Assembly: GCA_905250075.1 (NCBI GenBank) | Contig: CAJNOP010000135.1 | Coordinates: 108,597-172,596 of the forward strand | Length of the DNA stretch: 64,000 nt | Direction: 5' to 3' | DNA from: Rotaria sp. Silwood1 | Taxonomy: Eukaryota > Rotifera > Eurotatoria > Philodinida > Philodinidae | Notes under the pieces: model-generated | Database searches by the model: none | Told to the model about the DNA's origin: nothing | Seen by the model: the letters and a program-made list of their open reading frames with translations, nothing else | Program-made: the position numbers and the translations under genes | Shown here: in pieces, positions 56,795-64,000 of the stretch | How the letters are laid out: each line of letters opens with the position of its first letter | Numbering within the stretch: position 1 is the first letter of the stretch

Positions 56795-58418
56795 ATGTCA
56801 AACGAAGCTACTCAAAAACAAGAACGTGTGAAGTCTTTAGCTGAAGCTGATGTAAAAAAAAAACTCGTCAAAAACAAATGGCGCAGAATCTGTTCTTTCG
56901 ATAAGTGTGAAAGACAAGCTCAGAAAAATGGTTTATGTGCTCGACATATAACAGAGAATAAAAAGCGAAAACAATCAACAGAAACGACCGCAGGTTCTTA
57001 TCAATCGTTCACATCTTTACCGACGAATGTCGTATCTGTCACAGAATATCATAGAGCGCAAAATACTTCTCATGAATATAGCAAGTTCTTTAATTTCATG
57101 ATTAGAACGTACTTACAGAAATCTATATCTTTTATACCATCCTAGGAAATACTCACCAGACACCAATGCAAGCAAATTCAAATAAACAAAATATTGTGAT
57201 ACCTTCCAATCCTAAGAAATCAACATGTGTATACGACAGCATCATATCCACTGGCAAAATGAATATAAGTAGGCCTTCTATAGCTATCATGTCATCAGAT
57301 AAATATATCAAAAAAATTTTCATTTCAATAATAGAATTTGAACATGATACTCATTTGCATAAGTACTATGCATAATTAAGACTAATTTTATTTAAGGTAC
57401 CTCGATGGAGACTTTACAAAAAACTGGAAGCAATCAAAAGAAAGAAAGAAATACGGAAAAATGTGAATTTCGTTTTTCATTAGCGGACAATGGTCGATGT
57501 GAGAACCAAGGCACATATCAATGTCCTCATTGTTCATCGTCATTTTGTCTCGAACACGGCACAAAACATCAACAGAGTGTGAAAAAAGAATTAAGGCGTC
57601 TACTAAATGAAGCAGAGGTTAGTTATAGTTATACTTATGATGAGTGAGAGATTATTGTCTATCTGAAAATAATCCAATTAAATAGTTTTTACGATATTAG
57701 ACAATTCATTTTACTTATCAAACAAACTCATAAAATTCCAATAACTTGTAATAATTTGATAAAGCAGTACATTACTCGCTGAAATTCTTACACTAAACGA
57801 ATTGTAAATCTCTGTGCTTTGTTGTGTCATCAGAAATATTTTTATCTACTGAAATTTACTAAGATCTACCTATTCTAGGCACTTATTGTGAAAATATCAT
57901 CATTAAACATGAATAGTGGCAGAGAGCATTGTATGAAGCAACTTGAACGTTCGATGAAAAGCATGCATGATAAAATCGATCAAAAGTATAATGAATTTCG
58001 AATGACAGTTGATCAATTCCATAGATGTATTGAATTGAAAAGAGATCACTGGAAAAAATCATTGAAGAATCGAATGGAATCAACAATTAATGACGTGTTG
58101 AGGAAACAGTTACAAAAAAATGAGGTTGGTGGATTAGAAGTCAATAAAGTTCGAGATGAATTAGTTCGTATGCAACAGCGCATTGACTTGCTTAATAATC
58201 AACCATTGATAGACATAGCCAATGAAGAAGGCAACCAAATAGACTTGAACACAGATTATTTAATTCTTCCAAGAATCAATGTGGATAGTTTTAATTGGAT
58301 TGGGGAACTTACAATGAAAAATATTTTCGAAAGCATGGAATATCCAAATGAAGAACAGATTCATATTGCAGAAAACACAACTAATCAAAAAATAGATTGT
58401 GAGTACAATTCATACTAA
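56795..58418 (+). CDS. zinc-finger and coiled-coil protein, four exons
   Basis: Exons 56795-57080, 57146-57268, 57397-57617 and 57879-58418; total 1170 nt, 389 residues, with frame kept at every junction. Exon 1 has a C-x4-C-x9-C-x2-H module (CSFDKC...NGLCARH, Cys33/38/48, His51) preceded by the basic KNKWRRI and followed by NKKRK, resembling small DNA- or RNA-binding Cys motifs. Exon 3 has a B-box-like cluster (ENQGTYQCPHCSSSFCLEH). Exon 4 is largely coiled coil (RSMKSMHDKIDQKY, then ELVRMQQRIDLLNN). The first intron would start with GC (ATA|GCAAGT) and end in CCTAG; the others are GT..AG. I recognise the type as a bdelloid nuclear-type protein, but its function is unknown. The start is the first ATG of the conserved reading (MSNEATQKQ); the open frame extends upstream through AT-rich sequence. 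Confidence 0.7.
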
Positions 58419-58437
58419 TGAAAAATAAATGCGAAAA

Positions 58438-58455
58438 CCTCGGATTTAAATCCGA
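58438..58455. repeat. perfect 18-bp palindrome
   Basis: CTCGGATTTAAATCCGAG sits between the zinc-finger gene and the TIR element. It could be a hairpin in the 3' UTR or part of an insertion site. Confidence 0.6.
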
Positions 58456-58456
58456 G

Positions 58457-59568
58457 TGTTATGTGTACTTCAAAAAGTGAAAAGTAATATTCACTTTGTT
58501 TTTATCTCGTGAACGGTTTGGCCCTTTGAGCTAAAGAAGGTCTCAATTGGACAGAAACCAGTTTAATCTATAAATTCACTACACCCAAGTGAGTAAGTTA
58601 TGAGATAAAAAAGTGATATAAGCCAAAAACTGCGTAAATTCAACGAAATAGCATACTCCGAGAGGCGGCATTTTGGACTTTTCTCACGTGGTGCACTAGG
58701 CCTTGTATTTATTTTTTTCTATAAGACATAGATCTCATCAAGATACATCCCTTGTCACTAAATTGCAAGGAGAAAATACAGGCGTGCTAAGTTAGCATGG
58801 ACCACACTGTATGCGACCCTATCCGGTGACCACTGATTCTACTCTCAGAGTGATATAATATCTTTAGAAATCACAGAAATTGAGTTCAGATTCGTGTTTA
58901 GCTTGGAAAACTGGATAAGAAGAGTTATTTTTGAATGAATTTTTGCGTTTGTATCTAGCGGGATTACGACCGTAAGCAACCTCATGAATCTATAAGAGAT
59001 ATATGATAGATACAGGCATCAGCATTTTCCTAATAAATCACCAATATTAATAGCTATCGAGTTCGGGTTTTTACCTTTCGATAGTCCTTTTGACTAGCTA
59101 CAAAACCAGGTATTTGGGAAACCTCAAAACTACTGATCATCTGAGACATATCTAGGCAATTTGGTTTCTGGATGCAGTTTTTGTGCATTTTGAGACCTTT
59201 TTCAGGCGATGTGTTGTTAGAAAGCTACGATTTTGGTTCAAAACTAATATCAGATTCGGAATCAGCGTTAAAAACTGAGTCGATTTATATATGTTGTGAA
59301 TAATTCTGAGAAAAATATTTTTTTTGAAAAAAATCCCTGTACCCCCCCTCCTCAGGGATGATCTGGTCAATAATGACAATTTTTTCGATAACTCAGCCAT
59401 TTCTTGACGGATCCTTCTCATCTTCGAACTCGACCGAGATATTGATGAGACAATTCTGTGCACAAAATTTCAGCTCAATCGAATATAATTGTGAAGAATT
59501 ATCGTGTAAACGGACGGCCGGACACACTGACCGATTCTAGAGTGTACTCACTTTTTGAGTACACAACA
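58457..59568. mobile_element. 1.1-kb TIR element (non-autonomous DNA transposon)
   Basis: The left end TGTTATGTGTACTTCAAAAA and the complement of the right end TGTTGTGTACTCAAAAAG are inverted repeats of about 22 bp with small indels. The interior holds no credible ORF but contains ACGGACGGCCGGACACAC next to the right end. A target duplication was not resolved. It lies 40 bp after the stop codon of the zinc-finger gene, after a CTCGGATTTAAATCCGAG palindrome (58438-58455). Confidence 0.6.
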
Positions 59569-60683
59569 AATGAACTCTACTCTCCAGGAAAATATTTTAG
59601 TCAATTCAAATATTCATACATTCGCAACAATATTTCTTTTCATATCATGAAACCGCTTGAGTTCGAATTCATTTCAGTTACTGAAATAAACCATTATAGT
59701 TTAAAAATTAGGCAGAAAACCGAATTGCCTACGCTGAAACAAATAACAGTTTGACACATTTATTAGACTGAGGTAAGATGATATACCAAAAATCTATAGG
59801 TTTTATTTTCATTTTCTGCATATTCCAGTAACATTTTCTGTCAACATCTAAGCTCTTATAGATCTCATATATTAGATCATGTCTTTATGATATCTTCAGG
59901 TTGTGATCCTAACTACCAAACAACAAACCACATAAAAATTAACAAAACTAAAAGAATGATGACAACAGATCAAGTAGTAAGTTCTTAGCAATTTTTGTTC
60001 CCGGCTAACTTTGTTCTCGACAACTATTCAGGAGAACACAAGAATACCAGAAACTCCATCAATGACAATCAGTACTCTTCAAACAATGTCAAACATGGTA
60101 AATCAGTTAGTGAACAACGATATTCTATGGGTTTGATATTTCTTGCTACAGTAATCTCTGTTGATATTCAAACAGAAATATTTGTTTTTTTAAGAATGAC
60201 TTGGCTTTATCTGAATCGTCAATTCAAAATACACATAAGTAATTGATATCATCGTGCACACATTGATTGTATATCTTTCTGTTTTAGCTTTATCAACTTG
60301 TTACAAAACGTGGAAACAGAAAGTAAAACATCGATAAATTTTATTCTTTTGTTTTCCTTAGACCTACACTCACAACTTCTTTCTACACCCACACCCTAGT
60401 CGAGTCATGAAGTCAGCTAACTCGAACTACTGAGTTCAGAACTGATTGACATCGAACAATATACATGGATGAAATTCGATCTATGATGCCACCACTGATT
60501 CTTTTTCTAGCCTACATTTATTAATAATACTTATATGTCTTTTTCATTCGTTTTATTAAGCTGAAGTTAGTTTGTGTCGGTGGGGTTTGTGAAACCAATG
60601 AAATTTCTGAAGCTAGAGAGGATGTGGTTCTATGATGCTCTTAACTATTTGAATTTGTCTTCCTTTTTCATTGCCAAAAACAG
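59569..60683. other. region upstream of LRR gene, first exons not found
   Basis: No convincing exon is visible; it contains a half telomere-like tract at 60362-60399 (CTACACCCACACCC). The N-terminal coding part of the LRR gene should lie here or be missing. Confidence 0.4.
60362..60399. repeat. telomere-like C-rich arm only
   Basis: ACCTACACTCACAAC and CTACACCCACACCC without a visible G-rich partner. Confidence 0.45.
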
Positions 60684-63600
60684 CTCCCGTCGCGTTATCA
60701 CCATCTCAATACCGGAACTTGGCGCTCGAACAGAAGATTGCTGAGCAAGAAAATAGCAAGGAGCTATCGCTGAGTTCTATGCCATTGACTGCTGCCGATA
60801 TGGAAATTGTGGCTTACTATGCAATTCGAAAAAGTCAGGTAACACAACAGTACGAATGATAGAAATGCACTTGTCTCCATCCATTGTCAGTGTGTTTGTG
60901 TGCAAGTAAAGGGCTCTTCAAAATATACATTGACATTCACACTACATTTAGGTCCAACTATCAGAGTAAAAAAAACGACAAATGATCATAATTTTTTCAT
61001 AGAAGTCTCGTTAAAACTTCAATTATATTTCAAAAAGCCTTCTAGAACTCTATATCTTTGGATTTACGTATGTCTCAGAATGTTATAAACCGCTAGGAAA
61101 AACATTTTTTAAGTACAAGGTGTGAAAACCAAAGAAATCAGTTTTCTGGTTCAGTGATGCCATGGCTCCTTTTTTAATGCTAAATAACTTATATTTTTGC
61201 TGTTCAATTTAACATTTAAACTGTCTTGTGAAGAAGATAGTTGATCCGGCAGCAAAACATGAATGTATTAATCATCGAAAACAATATCGTTTTAACGCAG
61301 AATATTTTTGGCCGGATTGCTTTTGGAATGTCTTGCTAGTGATATCTAACACTTATTGATCACAAACAAAATAACGCATGAAACAACCAGCACACCTAGA
61401 TCGGTTTCATATGCAACCCATTGTTAGCTGTATATTTATAGAACGAAAGGACAAGCAGTGTCATTGATGTTATGTGACAGAACGAAGAAAAAGATGACTT
61501 TTGTGGAACTCGAACCCACACCTTCTGCTATCCGGGCAAAGGTCCTAAGCCAATTAGACTAGAAGGCGCATCTTAATCTTCGTTGAGCGTCAGAGCGATT
61601 CATCTCGGATGCTAACACCCATTTAGCTTAAGTTCTCCATGACCGCCTAGAATCACGAATTAGTATATACACGAAACCCATCCACCGCATGTTGATGAAC
61701 CTGAAAATAATGAATATAACTTGTTGGGCATTGATACATATGTTTTCAAAAACTTTTTTTACACACCCAATACTGAAATACTGTGTTTTCGGTTAATTTC
61801 ATTGAAATTCATAGATAATAAAACAGCGCCTCGCCCTCCACTTTCGTATGCGTCCATTCCTTTCTATACCAACAGTGTTTAACACTGCTAACGTTTCTTC
61901 ATTCAAACGAGTTAACCAATTACTTTTTTTTTCTAATCTATTATTTGATTAATCGTACGACACCATTATTCGGACTTTTTCATACAGACACTCACCACAA
62001 TAACTCTGGAAGCCAATCAGATTGAAGGTAAAGGAGCGCAGTATCTGGCTGATGTACTACGAAATAACACGGTGCGCTTCATTCTGTCTCTATTCATCTC
62101 ATATGCCTATCTGCTCTTTTTCGAACAGAAACTCACCACGCTACGTCTCCTTCAAAATGGAATTGGAGACAAAGGAACACAACATCTGGCTAATGCACTA
62201 CGAAATAACACAGTGATCCTTATTCTCTCTACTTTATATGACCATCTACTCTTTTTTCATACAGGCACTTACTATACTATATCTCTTTAACAATCAAATT
62301 GGACCTGTCGGAGCACAACACTTGGCTGATGCCCTACGAAATAACACAGTAACTTTCATTCTCACTGCATCTTTCTCATATGCTCATCTGTTTTTTTTTG
62401 ACACAGACACTCACTACACTAGGTCTCGAAACCAATCAAATCGGAGACGAAGGAGCACAATATCTGGCTGATGCATTAAGAGATAACACAGTAATCTTCA
62501 TTGTCTCTCTATCTCTTTCATATGTTCATTCACCCCTTATCACACAGACACTCACTACACTATGTCTCCTGGGAAATGAAATCGGAAACACAGGAGCACA
62601 ACATCTTGCTGATGCATTAAGAAATAACACGGTAACCTTTACTCTGCCTATCTCTTTCATATGCTTATTGCTTTTTTTCACACAGACACTCACCACACTG
62701 GGTCTTCAAACCAATCAAATCGGAGAAGCAGGAGCGCAATATCTCGCTGATGCCTTACGGAATAATACAGTAACCTTGTTTTCTCTATCTGTTGCATATG
62801 CCCAATGATTATTTTACACACAGACTCTCATTGACCTATATCTACTTGAAAATGAAATCGGAGACAGAGGAGCACAACATTTGGCTGATACTTTGAGAAA
62901 TAACACAGTGAGCTTCATTCTCTCTCTCTATCTGTCTCATATGCCCATTGGCTCTTTTTTCTACAGACACTAATGAGACTATGTCTCGTTGGGAATCAAA
63001 TTGGAGTTCTCGGAGCACAACATCTGGCTAATGCATTGAGAAATAACACGGTAATCCTATTCTCTTTTCATCTTTCGTGCATAACCATCTCCACTTTTTC
63101 ATACAGACACTCCTCAGACTAGGCCTTCAGGTCAATCAACTCGGAGACGAAGGAGCACAGCACTTGGCTAATGCATTAAGAGATAACACGGTAATCGTCA
63201 TTCTATTTCTATCTTTCTCATATGCCCATCTACTCCTTTCCATACAGGGACTTATCATAGTAGGTCTTGAAGCCAATCAAATCGGAGTTCTCGGAGCACA
63301 GCATCTGGCTGATGCATTAAGAAATAATAAGGTAACCTTCATTCTCTTTCCATCTTCCCTACAATACCTATCTACTCTTTTTTATATAGACACTCATCAG
63401 ACTAGGTCTCCAAGTCAATCAAATCGGAGACAAAGGAGCACAGTATCTGGCTAATGCATTAAGAGTTAACAGAGTAATCCTTATTCTCCCTCGATCTTTC
63501 TTATATTTACATCTGCTCTTTTTTACGCAGAGACTCAGCGTACTAGGTCTCGAAACAAATCAAATCGGAGACGAAGGAGCACAATATCTGGCTGATGCAT

Positions 63601-63913
63601 TAAGAAATAACATGGTAACCCTATTCTCTTTCCATCCTTCTTATATAATCATCTCCACTTGTTCACACAGACACTCACCACACTGGATCTGTCAGGCAAT
63701 AAAATCGGAGACAACGGAGTGCAGCATCTGATTGATGCATTACAGCAAAACACGGTAATCCTTATTCTCTCTTTATCTATATCGTACGGTCATGTCCAAT
63801 TTTTCACACAGACACTCATCGGACTAGATCTCGAAAACAATTCCATCGAAGACAAACTTCAACGTCGTCTAAAGAACTTGATTGACAGGAATATTTGTGG
63901 AGAGAAATCATGA
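60684..63913 (+). CDS. NLRC3-like LRR (ribonuclease-inhibitor type) protein, 15 visible exons
   Basis: The first visible exon 60684-60838 (acceptor AAACAG, donor CAG|GTAACA) encodes SPSQYRNLALEQKIAEQ and MPLTAADMEIVAYYAIR. After a 1.15-kb intron follow thirteen 84-bp exons starting at 61988, 62129, 62265, 62407, 62548, 62686, 62824, 62967, 63107, 63248, 63390, 63531 and 63671, then a terminal exon 63812-63913 with stop. Introns in the array are 52-59 bp. Every 84-bp exon is phase 0 and encodes one 28-residue LRR (TLTTLxLxxNQIGxxGAQ, then YLADALRNNT). The result is about 448 residues: a horseshoe protein-binding surface like the C-terminus of NLRC3/NOD-type proteins. No NACHT domain is seen upstream. 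It ends with a basic RRLKNLIDRN tail. The first exon(s) and start codon were not found. Confidence 0.85.
61483..61577 (-). ncRNA. tRNA-like sequence (SINE or tRNA pseudogene)
   Basis: Read on the minus strand it has an A box (TAGTCTAATTGG), a B box (GGTTCGAGTTCC), a plausible D arm and T arm (GTGGGTTCGAGTTCCAC), and a T-run terminator (TCTTTTTC) just downstream. The anticodon arm (CCTTTGC...GCAGAAGG) has a bulge and the acceptor stem pairs only partly (GATG with CATC), so it is probably a tRNA-derived SINE or pseudogene rather than a working tRNA. It sits inside the long first intron of the LRR gene. Confidence 0.5.
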
Positions 63914-64000
63914 GCACTGTTGCCCTAGAAGGCTTCTTGGTCAACTGAAGGCACGTGTTGAATGTGTATCTTGCTTTTTCGCTTGTTTTTATTTAACATG

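Noticed and set aside
61483-61577. Functional tRNA gene
   Set aside because: Acceptor stem pairs only partly and the anticodon arm is bulged, so it was called tRNA-like only.
61988-63811. Regular ~141-bp periodicity that could be mistaken for a CRISPR-like or satellite array
   Set aside because: Each unit has splice sites and encodes one LRR in phase 0; this is an exon array in a eukaryotic gene.

Overview
This is eukaryotic, AT-rich DNA, most likely from a bdelloid rotifer (Rotaria/Adineta type). Supporting signs are very short introns with GT..AG ends (47-66 bp in most genes); a gene set typical of bdelloids (a sigma-like GST, a short rhodopsin-like GPCR beside a decayed copy, an NHL beta-propeller protein, a SOUL heme-binding protein, a decayed F-box protein, a decayed NACHT protein and an LRR gene with one repeat per exon); and many short tracts resembling TGTGGG/CCCACA, which I recall as the bdelloid telomere repeat. 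Assignment to bdelloids is inference from family resemblance; no database was searched. Assembly gaps lie at 563-662, 37481-37580 and 52838-52847.

Layout. 1-3.5 kb: no gene seen. 3.5-4.4 kb: two-exon glutathione S-transferase. 5.4-6.3 kb (minus): intact GPCR, followed at 7.9-9.9 kb by a decayed paralogue split by about 1.3 kb of foreign sequence that begins with a piggyBac-like end. 11.5-13 kb: a possible YWTD/LDLR-like relic and a 0.7 kb foldback with two 268-bp arms. 14.0-14.6 kb: SOUL protein. 15.5-16.4 kb (minus): NHL-repeat protein with an unresolved N-terminal exon. 19.0-20.0 kb: 1-kb palindromic element flanked by TTAA. 21.4-21.7 kb (minus): cysteine-rich exon. 25.0-25.6 kb: broken M15 (VanY-like) peptidase. 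26.5-28.7 kb (minus): intact three-exon ABCG half transporter. 29.1-30.5 kb (minus): hAT transposon relic with TTF-type zinc finger.

31.2-37.5 kb is an accessory, heavily decayed block: a TA-flanked MITE, an F-box pseudogene, and then a long pseudogene that reads, in shifting frames, as a SIR2-like segment, a NACHT-type P-loop ATPase segment and a long helical C-terminus, ending at an assembly gap that abuts telomere-like repeats. 41.2-42.9 kb is a probable DNA transposon with dense AAACGC motifs near both ends. 44.0-48.6 kb (minus) is a nearly complete two-ORF non-LTR retrotransposon, one nonsense codon short of intact, lying head-to-head with a dual-specificity phosphatase gene (48.6-49.4 kb).

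49.6-60 kb is mostly repeats: telomere-like hairpins, a roughly 125-bp tandem repeat interrupted by a 407-bp element with a 9-bp target duplication, a CCGGAA-rich foldback with near-perfect 72-bp arms, a 28-bp minisatellite and two TIR elements. A four-exon zinc-finger/coiled-coil gene lies inside it (56.8-58.4 kb). The window ends with an NLRC3-like LRR gene (60.7-63.9 kb) built from thirteen 84-bp exons, each coding one 28-residue repeat, plus a terminal exon.

The genes do not form a pathway. Host genes for detoxification, transport, signalling and heme binding are scattered among transposons and decaying immune-receptor-like genes, which is typical of an accessory or subtelomeric-like region.
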